From Microcystis panniformis FACHB-1757 (GTDB lineage Bacteria > Cyanobacteriota > Cyanobacteriia > Cyanobacteriales > Microcystaceae), in assembly GCF_001264245.1 (NCBI RefSeq), contig NZ_CP011339.1:1860001-1924000 (forward strand): 64,000 bases of DNA, written 5' to 3'. The notes under the pieces were generated by a model, which was not told the origin of the DNA, did no database searches, and saw only the letters and a list, made by a program, of their open reading frames with translations. The position numbers and the translations under genes are program-made. Shown one piece after another: positions 34,754 to 44,478 of the stretch. Within the stretch, counting starts at the first letter, position 1. Every line of letters starts with the position of its first letter.

Positions 34754-37372
34754 TTAAGCAGTTACTACCGGGGAAGCTAACCGTTTAAAGGTCAATCTTT
34801 CATCGGCCACATCGACAAAAATCGTGTCTCCCCCTTTGAACTCGCCGCGCAGAATTGCCTTAGCGATCGGAGTTTCCACATATCTTTGTACTGCCCGTTT
34901 TAAGGGTCGCGCACCGTACACTGGATCGTGACCAATTTCTGCTAGATAATCGAGAGCAATATCGGCAAGTTTCAGGGCTAATTTTTGTTCCATCAAGCGA
35001 TCGCTGAGATTGGCTGTCTGTAGTTTGACAATCGATCGCAGTTGCGCTTTTTGTAAACTATGGAAAATAATCGTTTCATCGATACGATTGAGGAATTCGG
35101 GACGGAAACTATTCCGCATTGCTTCCATCACCCGCGCCTGCATTTCCTCGTAACGAGACTCATCACCAGCCACGTCTAAAATGTATTGAGAACCGATATT
35201 ACTGGTCATAATAATGATGGTATTTTTAAAATCAACCAGATGACCTTGAGAGTCGGTTAAGCGCCCATCGTCAAGGATTTGTAACATAACGTTAAAAACG
35301 TCGGGATGGGCTTTTTCAATCTCATCAAAGAGGATGACAGAGTAGGGACGACGCCGGATTGCCTCGGTTAGTTGTCCCCCTTCATCGTAGCCGACGTATC
35401 CCGGAGGCGCACCCATGAGACGGGAAACGCTGTGTTTTTCCATGTATTCCGACATATCGATGCGAACTAGAGCCTCTTCCGTGTCAAAGAGATTGCGCGC
35501 TAAAGCTTTCGCCAATTCTGTCTTACCAACCCCCGTCGGACCGAGGAAAATAAAGCTGGCCGTGGGACGGTTGGGATCCGATAAACCGGCGCGGGAACGT
35601 TGAATCGCTTCGGCCACGGCTGTGACTGCTTCCTCTTGACCGATGACACTTTCGTGTAATTCCTCTTCCAGATTGAGGAGTTTTTCTTTTTCCGATTCGA
35701 TCAATTTATTGAGAGGAATTCCCGTCCATTTCGAGATAATTTCGGCGATATCCGATTCGAGAACTTCTTCCCTTAATAAACTTTTACCGGTGGTTTGTTT
35801 GTCGGCCAATTGAGTTTCTAGGGCGGACATTTGCCGCTGCAGATCGGTTAATTTTCCGAACTTTAATTCGGCGGCACGATTATAATCATAATCTCGTTCG
35901 GCCTGTTGAATTTCCAGATTAACTTGTTCGATCGCTTCTTTAACCCCACGAACTTTATCGATAATCTCTTTTTCCCCTTGCCATTGGGCATTTAATCCCG
36001 ATTGTTCTTCCTTGAGGTTAGCTAGTTCTTTTTCTAACTTTTCTAACCGTTCTCGCGAAGCTGGATCGTATTCCCGTTGTAGGGAAAGTTTTTCCATTTC
36101 TAACTGGAGAATTTTGCGATCAATTTCATCGAGTTCTTCTGGTTTAGAAGTGATTTCCATCTTCAATTTGGCTGCCGCTTCATCAACTAAATCAATGGCC
36201 TTATCGGGCAAAAAGCGATCGCTAATATAACGATTAGAAAGCAGTGCCGCTGCTACTAAAGCATTATCGGCAATTTTTACCCCATGATGCACCTCATAAC
36301 GTTCTTTAAGACCGCGAAGAATCGAAATAGTATCGACCACATTTGGTTCATCTACTAAAACCTCTTGGAAGCGTCTTTCTAATGCCGCATCTTTTTCGAT
36401 ATATTTGCGGTATTCATCGAGGGTAGTGGCCCCAATACAACGCAATTCACCCCGGGCTAACATTGGTTTTAATAAATTGCCCGCATCCATTGCCCCTTGA
36501 GTGGCTCCCGCACCGACAACGGTATGAATTTCATCAATAAACATGATGATATTGCCTTGGGAATCGGTGACTTCCTTGAGGACAGCTTTTAATCTTTCCT
36601 CAAATTCCCCGCGATATTTTGCTCCCGCAATTAAGCCACCTAAATCGAGAGAAATGAGAGTCCGATCTAACAGAGATTCTGGCACATCGCGGTTAATAAT
36701 ACGCTGGGCTAATCCTTCGACAATGGCTGTTTTTCCTACTCCCGGTTCCCCGATTAAAACTGGGTTATTTTTAGTTCTGCGAGAGAGAATCTGAATGGTG
36801 CGACGGATTTCGTCATCCCGTCCAATTACGGGGTCTAATTTACCTTCTCGTGCCAATTGGGTGAGATCTCGCCCGTATTTTTCTAGGGCTTCATATTTGC
36901 CTTCTGGATTCTGATCGGTCACTTTTTGACTACCTCTGACTTGTTGAATAATTTCTTTGAGTTTGCTTTCGGTAAGTCCGAATTCTTGAAAAATATTTTT
37001 ACCGAAGCGATCATCTTTAGCGTAACCTAAAATCAAATGCTCGATCGAGATAAAGTCATCTCCAAATTCTCGACGATAATTTTCCGCTCGATCGAGTAAA
37101 CTATCTAAACTACGACCTAAATAAATCGAGTCGCCGGGGTTAGAGATTTTCGGTTGACGACGGATAAAGTCATCGGTTCGATCCCGCAAACGGGCTAGAC
37201 TAATATTAGCTTTACTAAAGACACTGCCCGCTAATCCCTCCTGTTCAAGAAGGGCTTTCATTAGATGTTCGCTTTCGATTTGTTGCTGGCTGTTCTGTTT
37301 GGCAATGTCCGGCGTTTTGACGATTGCCTCCCAAGCTTTTTCTGTAAATTGTTGTGGATTGGTTGGCTGCAT
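34754..37372 (-). CDS. clpB: ClpB disaggregase (Hsp100)
   Basis: 872 residues, full length. An N-terminal Clp repeat domain (1-~150) leads to NBD1 with Walker A GEPGVGKTAIVEG and Walker B IIMFIDEIHT. Next come the ClpB-specific coiled-coil middle domain (~400-530) and NBD2 with GPTGVGKTELAKAL and VILFDEIEKAHPDV, sensor motif NRIDE. There is no ClpP-binding IGF/L loop pattern. It extracts proteins from aggregates with DnaK. Cyanobacteria usually have two ClpB forms; which one this is cannot be settled here. No neighbour in the same operon. Confidence 0.95.
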   Translation of the reverse strand: MQPTNPQQFTEKAWEAIVKTPDIAKQNSQQQIESEHLMKALLEQEGLAGSVFSKANISLARLRDRTDDFIRRQPKISNPGDSIYLGRSLDSLLDRAENYRREFGDDFISIEHLILGYAKDDRFGKNIFQEFGLTESKLKEIIQQVRGSQKVTDQNPEGKYEALEKYGRDLTQLAREGKLDPVIGRDDEIRRTIQILSRRTKNNPVLIGEPGVGKTAIVEGLAQRIINRDVPESLLDRTLISLDLGGLIAGAKYRGEFEERLKAVLKEVTDSQGNIIMFIDEIHTVVGAGATQGAMDAGNLLKPMLARGELRCIGATTLDEYRKYIEKDAALERRFQEVLVDEPNVVDTISILRGLKERYEVHHGVKIADNALVAAALLSNRYISDRFLPDKAIDLVDEAAAKLKMEITSKPEELDEIDRKILQLEMEKLSLQREYDPASRERLEKLEKELANLKEEQSGLNAQWQGEKEIIDKVRGVKEAIEQVNLEIQQAERDYDYNRAAELKFGKLTDLQRQMSALETQLADKQTTGKSLLREEVLESDIAEIISKWTGIPLNKLIESEKEKLLNLEEELHESVIGQEEAVTAVAEAIQRSRAGLSDPNRPTASFIFLGPTGVGKTELAKALARNLFDTEEALVRIDMSEYMEKHSVSRLMGAPPGYVGYDEGGQLTEAIRRRPYSVILFDEIEKAHPDVFNVMLQILDDGRLTDSQGHLVDFKNTIIIMTSNIGSQYILDVAGDESRYEEMQARVMEAMRNSFRPEFLNRIDETIIFHSLQKAQLRSIVKLQTANLSDRLMEQKLALKLADIALDYLAEIGHDPVYGARPLKRAVQRYVETPIAKAILRGEFKGGDTIFVDVADERLTFKRLASPVVTA

Positions 37373-37800
37373 TTTCTATAAGAGATTACTTTTATACCCT
37401 AGAGATTATTCTAGATTGACCGGTTTGTTGGCTTCTAGGGGCTTACCGTACCTAGTTCAGGGGGATTTCCCCTCAACTGTGCGATTTAAGCCGCTAAAGT
37501 TGATAAGCTGTCAGGGATTTAAACTGCGTCTGGGAAATTTTAGTACAAATGCTCGGATTCTCAACCAAGCTAAAATCTTAAGTAGCTGGTTATAATTAAA
37601 TTAAAAATGAATTTTAGGTTCGATCCCCCCTGCCCCCCTTGATAAGGGGGGTGCTGATAGGCGGGGGGATCCCCCCTGCCCCCCTTGATAAGGGGGGTGT
37701 CTAATAATTTTTAACACCTACCTACTTAATTATTAAAGATGTTCACTGATAACTGATTACTGATAACTGATAACTGATTAATTCCCCCCTAAAATACTAT
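37373..37800. repeat. Intergenic with tandem G/C hairpins between transketolase-like gene and clpB
   Basis: 428 bp. Two near-identical hairpin units (GATCCCCCCTGCCCCCCTTG... ending in GGGGGGTG) lie at 37621-37660 and 37664-37700; each can fold on itself. TGATAACTGAT-type repeats follow at 37745-37780. No coding potential was seen. The stretch lies upstream of clpB and downstream of the minus-strand transketolase-like gene. Confidence 0.7.
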
Positions 37801-39702
37801 CTAAGCGATTAAAGATTTAACTTTACTGATGATACCAACTGGGTCAATACCTTGGTGGGGGAACTGTTCCCATAAACCGCCACAACCTTCGTGGTGAGTA
37901 CCGATATAGGCGTATTTAGGAGTTAAACCGCGTTCGAGTAACCAAGAACCATAACGGCTACCTAAACCCGTGCGACGGTTAAATGCTTCTACCACTAAAA
38001 CAAAGGGAGAACTACCAACTTTAGCGATAATTTCTTCATCCACCCCATTGAGAGTCGGTTTATTAATTAAACCCACGTCGATCCCTTCTTGTTTTAGACG
38101 TTCCACTGCATCTAAAGCGCGGTATAAACCATCGCCAAAGCTGATGATATAACCGGCAGTGCCTTCCCGAATTACTTCATCTTTTCCGGGGACAAAGGTG
38201 TAACCATCGCCAAAGAAATTATTGCCTTTAGTATCAAGAATATTGGGAGTTTTAGAACGAGTCGAGAAGATAAAACGTAAACCGGGTTGATGGAAAGTTG
38301 CCTCGACACAAGCGGTCATTTGTGCCGCATCGGCCGGGAAATAAAGACGGGTTTCGTAACCGTCATCGAGTCCATTATCGGCAAAGAAATTATTCAAACC
38401 AAAGTGACAGGTATTATCCGCCATGTCATCGATACCGGAATGGGAAAAATGACATAAAAGATTAGAATAATTCAAGCGGGCCATGGTGATTTCAGAAATA
38501 CACATTTCTAGAAAAGCGGCAAAAGTAGCGAAAATTCCCTGTTTACCTTTCTCCATACCAAAACCAGCGGCCGCCGAAAGATTGCCCCGTTCCATAATAC
38601 CGGAAGGAATAAACACTTCGGGATGTTTATCGTGGATAATTTTTAGACCGCAGGAACCCTCTAAATCGCTATCTACTACTAATACCTTAGCCTTGCGTTC
38701 TTCCTCGCTCATTTTGCCTAAAAGACTGACTACAGCTTCGCCGAAAACGTTGCGGTTAGAACCCCATTTATCCCCAGAACCGAGGAATTTATAGTCATTA
38801 GAAGGCTTCTTAATACTGTTGAGATATTCCACGGCGGTGCTGTGTCCTTTTGCCTCTAAATATTTTAAAGCCAAGGGGACAGAAATCACATCATGACCGT
38901 GGTTAGAACCTTCTAAACCTTCAATTCCGGGACACATGGGACGTTTATTAATAATCGCAATCGGGCCCGGAGTATTAATTGCTTCACAGATATTGCGATA
39001 CAAACTATCGATATCTTCCCCATCTCCCACTAACACTTTTAGACCATGGCCAACGAGAGTTTTGGCCACATCATAACCGGGTAAATATTTGGAGGGATTA
39101 CCGGCAATCGTCACATCATTATCATCAATAATTAGCTTAACATTGATGTGTTGAGCTACGGCTAAACGGGCAGCTTCCGCGTCATTGCCTTCCTGTTGAG
39201 AACCATCGGAACCTAAACAAAAAACGGTTTTTCCGGGGTTAGCTAAAGCGACACCGTTAACGTAGGGCCACATATGTCCTAAACGGCCAGAACTAAATTT
39301 GACACCGGGGGTTAATCCTAATTCCGGGTGTCCGGGGAGTTTAGAATTGGCCTCGCGGTAGTGCATTAATTGTTCTGGGGGTAAAGAACCTTCTAACGCA
39401 GACATGAGATATTGAGTACCGACGCGGTGTCCCGCTTCATCGAAGAAAATTGGTACAAATTGACTAGGTTGACTGCGGAAAAGAGCATCGAGAATCACCA
39501 CTTCCGGGACGGTATCGTAGGGGCCGCCGGTGTGTCCACCCACACCCCGGGCTGCACCCGTGGCAGTAAAAAAGATGATAGCATCGCGACAGAGTTGGAT
39601 ATTGGCTTTTAGGGCGCTTCTTTGGTCGTCGGTGAGGGTGGGGTTACTGGGGTCGAGACTGATGGGTTTATAGGCGCTCAAATCGATGGGAAAGGTTGTC
39701 AT
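37801..39702 (-). CDS. Transketolase-like thiamine-diphosphate enzyme
   Basis: 633 residues. The N-terminal TPP-binding domain has FTATGAARGVGGHTGGPYDTVPEVVILDALF, GRLGHMWPYVNG and GSDGSQQEGNDAEAARLAVAQHINVKLIIDDNDVT, the Mg-TPP motif. The middle PYR domain has VVDSDLEGSCGL, containing the conserved Glu, and HFSHSGIDDMADNTCHFGL. The C-terminal transketolase domain ends the protein. It differs from the main Calvin-cycle transketolase in length and motifs, and resembles a second transketolase-like class seen in cyanobacteria. Substrates are unknown. Confidence 0.8.
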   Translation of the reverse strand: MTTFPIDLSAYKPISLDPSNPTLTDDQRSALKANIQLCRDAIIFFTATGAARGVGGHTGGPYDTVPEVVILDALFRSQPSQFVPIFFDEAGHRVGTQYLMSALEGSLPPEQLMHYREANSKLPGHPELGLTPGVKFSSGRLGHMWPYVNGVALANPGKTVFCLGSDGSQQEGNDAEAARLAVAQHINVKLIIDDNDVTIAGNPSKYLPGYDVAKTLVGHGLKVLVGDGEDIDSLYRNICEAINTPGPIAIINKRPMCPGIEGLEGSNHGHDVISVPLALKYLEAKGHSTAVEYLNSIKKPSNDYKFLGSGDKWGSNRNVFGEAVVSLLGKMSEEERKAKVLVVDSDLEGSCGLKIIHDKHPEVFIPSGIMERGNLSAAAGFGMEKGKQGIFATFAAFLEMCISEITMARLNYSNLLCHFSHSGIDDMADNTCHFGLNNFFADNGLDDGYETRLYFPADAAQMTACVEATFHQPGLRFIFSTRSKTPNILDTKGNNFFGDGYTFVPGKDEVIREGTAGYIISFGDGLYRALDAVERLKQEGIDVGLINKPTLNGVDEEIIAKVGSSPFVLVVEAFNRRTGLGSRYGSWLLERGLTPKYAYIGTHHEGCGGLWEQFPHQGIDPVGIISKVKSLIA

Positions 39703-40071
39703 CGTAGATTTTCCTTAATGTAGAGAAATAACTATAGTCAGGGAAATCATAGCCTAGAATGTCACCCGATCGATTGATTGAATAATTTCTTATCATTGAT
39801 GTAGTCCCTAATACAAAAGTTTTACCCCTGCTGGGATAGCGTCCACGGTGCGGGACGGGGGAAATCTTAAAAAAGATACGGGAAAAAAAGCTGTTCTTGA
39901 GGGCAATAGTCCAGAATGGCAGCTAAGACCAAGTAAAAAGGATAACCTTTGACTGTATAGCGTTTCTCACAGGGATGAAGTATGACCTGATTCTCGGTTG
40001 ATATTACTGCAACCTCTAGCCCAAAAATCAGCGCATAATTAGCAAAAACTAGATTTTTTAAGGTAAAAACT
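39703..40071. other. Intergenic upstream of hypC
   Basis: 369 bp between divergent genes. Short minus-strand frames exist, but they lack a ribosome-binding site and look non-coding. No RNA gene or clear hairpin was recognised. It should hold promoters for both the transketolase-like gene and hypC. Confidence 0.4.
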
Positions 40072-40335
40072 ATGTGTTTAGGCATACCGGGACAAATTAC
40101 AGCAATTATTGATGAAAACCATCATCTCGCTCTCGTCGATGTGGGGGGTGTAAAAAGAGAAGTAAATATTACTTGTATTGTTGATGAAGACCATCCTGCT
40201 AATACTTGTGTAGGGGATTGGGTATTAGTTCATGTGGGTTTTGCCATGAATCGAATCGATGAAGATGAGGCGCAAGAAACCTTAAGTTTATTAACACAAT
40301 TAGCAGAATTAGAGGCAGAATTTAATCATAATTAA
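40072..40335 (+). CDS. hypC: Hydrogenase maturation chaperone HypC
   Basis: 87 residues. The essential N-terminal Cys is present (MCLGIPGQI), with the family motif ALVDVGGVKREVNI and C-terminal GDWVLVHVGFAMNRIDEDEAQETL. HypC delivers the Fe(CN)2CO unit with HypD to the large subunit of NiFe hydrogenase. Followed by hypD after 116 bp on the same strand; hypF lies 10 kb away. Confidence 0.95.
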   Translation: MCLGIPGQITAIIDENHHLALVDVGGVKREVNITCIVDEDHPANTCVGDWVLVHVGFAMNRIDEDEAQETLSLLTQLAELEAEFNHN

Positions 40336-40451
40336 TGTTCTTAAAGTAGTCACCCATAAATTAATGCTGTTGTCTATCTCTAAGAAATGTAAATTACGGC
40401 AATTATTACTGACGACCGACAGCTAAAAATGATAATTAAAGGAGATAAACT

Positions 40452-41564
40452 ATGAAATACGTTGATGAATTTCGTGATCCAGTTAAAGCGTCGGGATTAA
40501 TTCAACAAATTGAACAATTATCGATAAGAATCTCTGAAAAGCGGGAAAAAGTTACTAAAATTATGGAGGTTTGTGGAGGTCATACCCACTCAATTTTTAG
40601 ATACGGTATCGAGGCAATACTTCCGGAAACTATCGAATTAATTCATGGTCCTGGATGTCCCGTTTGTGTGATGCCGCGAGGTCGTTTAGATGATGCCATT
40701 TTTCTCGCACAACAACCGAACGTAATTCTGACAACTTTTGGCGATACTATGCGTGTCCCTGGTTCCCATTTTAGTCTGCTGCAAGCGCGAGCAAAAGGTG
40801 ATGATATTCGCATGGTTTATTCTCCTCGCGATGCCTTAAAAATTGCCAGAGAAAATCTCGATAAAGAAGTAATATTTTTAGCATTAGGTTTTGAAACAAC
40901 CGTTCCTAGTACCGCTTTAACTATTTTAGAAGCGCAAAGAGATGGCATCACTAATTTTAGTTTATTTTCTAATCATGTGGTGATTATTCCCGCTCTGAAA
41001 GCTTTGTTAGATAACCCAGATTTACAGTTAGACGGTTTTGTTGGTCCCGGTCATGTCAGCATGGTAATTGGCACAGAACCCTATCAAGTTATTGCCCAAG
41101 AATATCATAAACCTGTGGTAGTTTCTGGGTTTGAACCCTTGGATATTCTCCAATCAATTTGGATGGTATTAAAACAATTAGATGAGCAGAGATGTGAGAT
41201 CGAAAATCAGTATGATCGAGTGGTACAAAATCAAGGAAATAGAGTCGCTTTATCGGCAATCAAGCAAGTTTTTGAACTGCGGGATCAGTTTGAATGGCGA
41301 GGTTTAGGAGAAATTGCTCAAGGAGGGTTAAAACTGCGAGATGAGTACAGTAATTTTGACGCGGAGAAGAAATTTACTTTACCCAATCAGCGCGTTAAAG
41401 ATCACAAAGCTTGTCAGTGTGGCGAAATTCTTAAAGGTGTTTTAAAACCCTGGGAATGTAAAGTATTTGGTACTGCTTGTACTCCCGAACATCCCATCGG
41501 TACTTGTATGGTTTCTAGTGAAGGTGCTTGTGCCGCTTATTATAAGTATGGCAGACATCGGTAA
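40452..41564 (+). CDS. hypD: Hydrogenase maturation factor HypD
   Basis: 370 residues, full length. MEVCGGHTHSIFRYG and ELIHGPGCPVCVMPRGRLD carry the Fe-binding and redox Cys. The [4Fe-4S] Cys are in the C-terminal region (DHKACQCGEILKG, WECKVFGTACTPEHPIGTCMVSSEGAC). It assembles the Fe(CN)2CO cofactor together with HypC, HypE and HypF. A good ribosome-binding site (AAAGGAG) precedes ATG 40452. Confidence 0.95.
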   Translation: MKYVDEFRDPVKASGLIQQIEQLSIRISEKREKVTKIMEVCGGHTHSIFRYGIEAILPETIELIHGPGCPVCVMPRGRLDDAIFLAQQPNVILTTFGDTMRVPGSHFSLLQARAKGDDIRMVYSPRDALKIARENLDKEVIFLALGFETTVPSTALTILEAQRDGITNFSLFSNHVVIIPALKALLDNPDLQLDGFVGPGHVSMVIGTEPYQVIAQEYHKPVVVSGFEPLDILQSIWMVLKQLDEQRCEIENQYDRVVQNQGNRVALSAIKQVFELRDQFEWRGLGEIAQGGLKLRDEYSNFDAEKKFTLPNQRVKDHKACQCGEILKGVLKPWECKVFGTACTPEHPIGTCMVSSEGACAAYYKYGRHR

Positions 41565-41649
41565 ATTTTTTTACTGATTAGTTTCCTTTCCCGCGAGGAA
41601 ACGCTAGAATTTTCAGAGAAAAAATTAACAATCTCTCGATGATAAAAAA

Positions 41650-42003
41650 ATGAAGATCAAAAATAATCTGGGTTTATTTGGCTTAACCACCTCTCTACTG
41701 CTAATTATCGCTTCGGAAATCGTTCTTGCTTCCCAAGAACAAACCCTAGAACTGCAACCAAGTCAACCCCCCAGCGCCGATTTTTTCAAACCCGTCACCA
41801 ATCTAATTAAAGATTTAAACCATCAGGGAGTAACTATCACCGATCCCAATGATCCCATGGCGGTGCGCTACCGAGTCAATACCCCCTGTCCTGGTTGTGC
41901 GGTTTATCTAGGCACGGGAGTTGCCAATCCTCGCACCCAGACTAATAATAATGGCATGGGAATCAATTTTGGTCTTGGTTTCACCATGCCTTTTTCACCC
42001 TAA
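41650..42003 (+). CDS. Small exported protein of unknown function
   Basis: 117 residues with a typical signal peptide: MKIKNNLGLF, then a hydrophobic core GLTTSLLLIIASEIVLA, with cleavage likely after VLA-S. The mature part has a single CPGC motif (VNTPCPGCAVYLGTGVANP) and a Gly/Asn-rich tail ending FGLGFTMPF, which resembles an outer-membrane or surface end. Its stop overlaps the end of the convergent HNH gene. The family is not recognised. Confidence 0.7.
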   Translation: MKIKNNLGLFGLTTSLLLIIASEIVLASQEQTLELQPSQPPSADFFKPVTNLIKDLNHQGVTITDPNDPMAVRYRVNTPCPGCAVYLGTGVANPRTQTNNNGMGINFGLGFTMPFSP

Positions 42004-42496
42004 ATACCGATGACATATTTACGCCATTCGTGATTGTGATTCCCCCTGGTGTGCTTTAATAGCTCAAAGTGGAGACTGCTGTAGGGACGACGTGGCTGGG
42101 CGCGTAGGGACATATTGGCCTCTTTTGGTGTACGATTGCCCTTATGCACATTACAACGCACACAAGCCGCCACTAAATTCTCCCAGGTATCACCCCCCCG
42201 CGAGAACGGGGAATCACATGATCGATGGTTAATTGTTCACCTCGGTAGAGACAGTATTGACAGGTGTGATGATCTCGTTCGAGAATATTACGACGGGTTA
42301 AAGGAATTTCCTTGTAGGGAACACGGACGTATTGCCTAAGACGGATAACAGAAGGCAAGGGTAAGTCACGACAAACCACTTTTCCGTTATGTTCTAGGGA
42401 TTCAGCTTTTCCTTTCAACAATAAAACGATCGCGCGCCGCCAACTGGTAATATTTAGCGGTTCGTAGGAGGCATTCAACACGAGAACCTTGCTCAT
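42000..42496 (-). CDS. HNH endonuclease, one frameshift
   Basis: Start MSKVLVLNASYEPLNITSWRRA (ATG at 42496). The zinc/HNH core is CQYCLYRGEQLTIDHVIPRSRGG; then the frame breaks to a stop. One more base in the C7 run at 42193-42199 (G on the coding strand) restores GGGDTWENLVAACVRCNVHKGNRTPKEANMSL to a stop at 42000-42002, about 165 residues. That is the usual length for this common cyanobacterial HNH protein and completes the second CxxC. Its last codons overlap the convergent 117-aa gene. Confidence 0.88.
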
Positions 42497-42880
42497 AGGT
42501 GTCTGGAGATCGCTTGAATTTACCCCGAATGGTAACACAGATAACTGGGATTGGAACCTATTACACTAAATCCGTTGAGTATAGATCTGGTAGGGTGCGT
42601 GTTTGCGGCGATAATTTCTGATGAAAAACTAAAATTAATAATCCGCGCCCCACGCACCAACCTTATCATCAAATTGGTGCGTTACGCTTTGGCTAATCCA
42701 CCCTACTGGACTGTTTCAGCTAATTTGGTGTATTAGAAAAATGCTATAAATTCTATAATCTAAGACTTTAAGCCGAAATCTATTGCCCTATTTTAGCTGA
42801 AACAGTCCACTACGATTGATGTTTTTGTTTGAGCGCGATCGTTTATAATCAAAATATCATTATTTTGGAGTCAAAGAAAA
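42497..42880. repeat. Intergenic with TAGGGTGCGT-type hairpin repeat
   Basis: 384 bp. A repeat at about 42589-42712 begins CTGGTAGGGTGCGTGTTTGC and ends near ATCCACCCTAC, with internal dyad symmetry (CCACGCACCAA/TTGGTGCGT). Related copies lie at 43.85-43.98 kb and 44.56-44.68 kb. The flanking sequence (42720-42800) has a second inverted pair around GGACTGTTTCAGCTAA. Confidence 0.7.
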
Positions 42881-43111
42881 ATGCGTAAACAGACCATTCA
42901 ATATACATCTTCTTTAGATGCTTTGATTGCCGTTGCCAAGCGGCTTAGCGTCTATGAAAACCAACATAAAATGGATTCCGAAGATTTTTATAACGAATAC
43001 AATCAGGGAATATTGTCAGATGATATAATCTTTATAGAATGGGCAAACGATTATCGTCATTACCTTGCTTTGCGTCAAGAATTAGAACAAATATTAAATC
43101 ATGCTGCTTAA
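42881..43111 (+). CDS. Small antitoxin-like protein, partner not identified
   Basis: 76 residues (MRKQTIQYTSSLDALIAVAKRLSVYENQHKMDSEDFYNEYNQGILSDDIIFIEWANDYRHYLALRQEL). This helical pattern is common in cyanobacterial small proteins annotated as antitoxins. A ribosome-binding site (TTGGAG) precedes the ATG. No adjacent toxin-like gene is present, so it may be an orphan. Confidence 0.55.
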   Translation: MRKQTIQYTSSLDALIAVAKRLSVYENQHKMDSEDFYNEYNQGILSDDIIFIEWANDYRHYLALRQELEQILNHAA

Positions 43112-43314
43112 ACTTTTATCTGATTACCTCAATCAATTGCGATCGCCGATCTGGTAGGGTGCGTTCCCTGAAACCTTTGCGACTGCGACATGATTTGATA
43201 TTCGGGAACGCACCACCCTTAAGGTTATGGTTTCGGTTGGTTACGGTGTTGGGGGTTTGGGAAGGAGAATTTAGATTAAAATAGATAACAGATAATTAGC
43301 AAAGTCTGCTCATA

Positions 43315-43596
43315 ATGCCGAATATTATCTGGTCGGATTACTTACAATATCGAGCCAAACTGAGAGGATTTGAACTTGCCAAAATAGAAGAGATTCTCAA
43401 ATACTCTGGAGAAAGGTACTACGATACTGAAACGGGTCGTCTTATTGCCTTAGGCAAGCATGATAATAGTTTAGTAATTATTCCTTATGAATACGATGAT
43501 AATTTTATAACTCCTGTCACCATTCATGCGACAACACGCCAACAAATTCGATTTCGCCTAACAACTGGGAGATATACTATCCATGAGCAAACCTAA
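43315..43596 (+). CDS. Small toxin-like protein paired with a DUF2283 gene
   Basis: 93 residues. The compact alpha/beta pattern (KIEEILKYSGERYYDTETGRLIALGKHDNSLVIIPYEYDDNFITPVTIHATTRQQIRFRLTTGRY) resembles the BrnT/DUF4258 class of small ribonuclease-like toxins. It overlaps the following DUF2283 gene by 14 bp, the usual arrangement for such a pair. The class assignment is tentative. Confidence 0.65.
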   Translation: MPNIIWSDYLQYRAKLRGFELAKIEEILKYSGERYYDTETGRLIALGKHDNSLVIIPYEYDDNFITPVTIHATTRQQIRFRLTTGRYTIHEQT

Positions 43597-43807
43597 AATG
43601 AGATACTTTGAACAAGAAGACATTCTTCATTTAACTATTTCTGATGAACCAGAAGCTAACAGTGTAGAAATTAATCCAAATATTACGGCTGAACTTAATG
43701 ATTTAGGAGAATTAATTGGCCTAGAGATTACTAATGCTAGTTCTTTTATCCGAGATTCAATTTTAGAGTCAACCCAAGGAAAAATATTAAATTTGTCCCC
43801 CCAATGA
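43583..43807 (+). CDS. DUF2283-family protein, likely antitoxin
   Basis: 74 residues with the DUF2283 pattern: KMRYFEQEDILHLTISDEPEANSVEINPNITAELNDLGELIGLEITNAS. Proteins of this family usually accompany a small DUF4258/BrnT-like partner and act as antitoxin. It overlaps the upstream gene by 14 bp. Confidence 0.8.
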   Translation: MSKPKMRYFEQEDILHLTISDEPEANSVEINPNITAELNDLGELIGLEITNASSFIRDSILESTQGKILNLSPQ

Positions 43808-43850
43808 CTTATTGAGTGCGATGCCGAAGGCACTGCCTAGCAGTACGCCG

Positions 43851-43978
43851 ATCTTGTAGGGTGCGTGTTTGCGGCGATAATCCCCGATAAAAAACTCAAA
43901 TTAACAATCCGCACCCCACACATCAACTTCATCATTAAATTGGTGCGTTACGCTTTCGCGCTTCGCACCCTACAAGAT
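43851..43978. repeat. TAGGGTGCGT hairpin repeat with 15-bp inverted ends
   Basis: The ends ATCTTGTAGGGTGCG and CGCACCCTACAAGAT are perfect inverted repeats, with related interior copies at 42.6 and 44.6 kb. It lies between convergent toxin-antitoxin operons and may act as a transcript stop. Confidence 0.8.
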
Positions 43979-43988
43979 TACTCTTAAC

Positions 43989-44213
43989 TTATTTTTCAGG
44001 AATAGCGGATAGGATAGCTCTAAGTGCTTTGTTTACATCTTCAGAATTTTTGAAAACTTTAGCGACATCTGATTCTAAAGTGACAGTTATTTTTGTCTCA
44101 TTTACCTGAGAAGTAAAACGATTAGGATGAGCCTTAGTATAATTAAAATTATATTCAGGAAGTAGGTCATCTTGTAAATTTTGGTTAGTTTTAGAGTCCT
44201 GTGTATTTTTCAT
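43989..44213 (-). CDS. BrnA-like antitoxin
   Basis: 74 residues, second gene of a toxin-first pair. The C-terminal half (NETKITVTLESDVAKVFKNSEDVNKALRAILSAI) has the ribbon-helix-helix pattern of BrnA-type antitoxins, while the N-terminus is polar. It overlaps the toxin gene by 23 bp. Confidence 0.75.
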   Translation of the reverse strand: MKNTQDSKTNQNLQDDLLPEYNFNYTKAHPNRFTSQVNETKITVTLESDVAKVFKNSEDVNKALRAILSAIPEK

Positions 44214-44478
44214 AGTCTTGGCGTTCCTTTTTGGTTGTTAAACGTGCGCTGATAATACGAATCATTTGATTTCTTTCAGTAAAACAAACTACTAAAAGGC
44301 GATTCTTGTCATCGTGTCCGATAATAATTTCTCGTTTTTCACCGACCGAATGCCACTCATCATCAAAAATGTAGGCTAGAGGATCTCGAAAAACAGCCTT
44401 GGCTTCTTCAAAATTGATGCCATGCTTTTTGAGATTAAGTTTTGCCTTAAGGTTATCCCACTCAAATTGTAAGTTCAT
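44191..44478 (-). CDS. BrnT-family toxin
   Basis: 95 residues with the full BrnT pattern: FEWDNLKAKLNLKKHGINFEEAKAVFRDP, then EKREIIIGHDDKNRLLVVCFTERNQMIRIISARLTTKKERQDYEKY. BrnT is a RelE-fold ribonuclease toxin. It is toxin-first and overlaps its antitoxin gene, as in known brnTA operons. Confidence 0.9.
   Translation of the reverse strand: MNLQFEWDNLKAKLNLKKHGINFEEAKAVFRDPLAYIFDDEWHSVGEKREIIIGHDDKNRLLVVCFTERNQMIRIISARLTTKKERQDYEKYTGL

Noticed and set aside
37621..37700. Possible CRISPR array (repeated G/C units)
   Set aside because: Only two adjacent self-complementary hairpin units without distinct spacers, and no cas genes anywhere in the window.
39867..40085. 72-aa minus-strand frame upstream of hypC
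   Set aside because: It overlaps the hypC start, has no ribosome-binding site, and its composition does not look coding.
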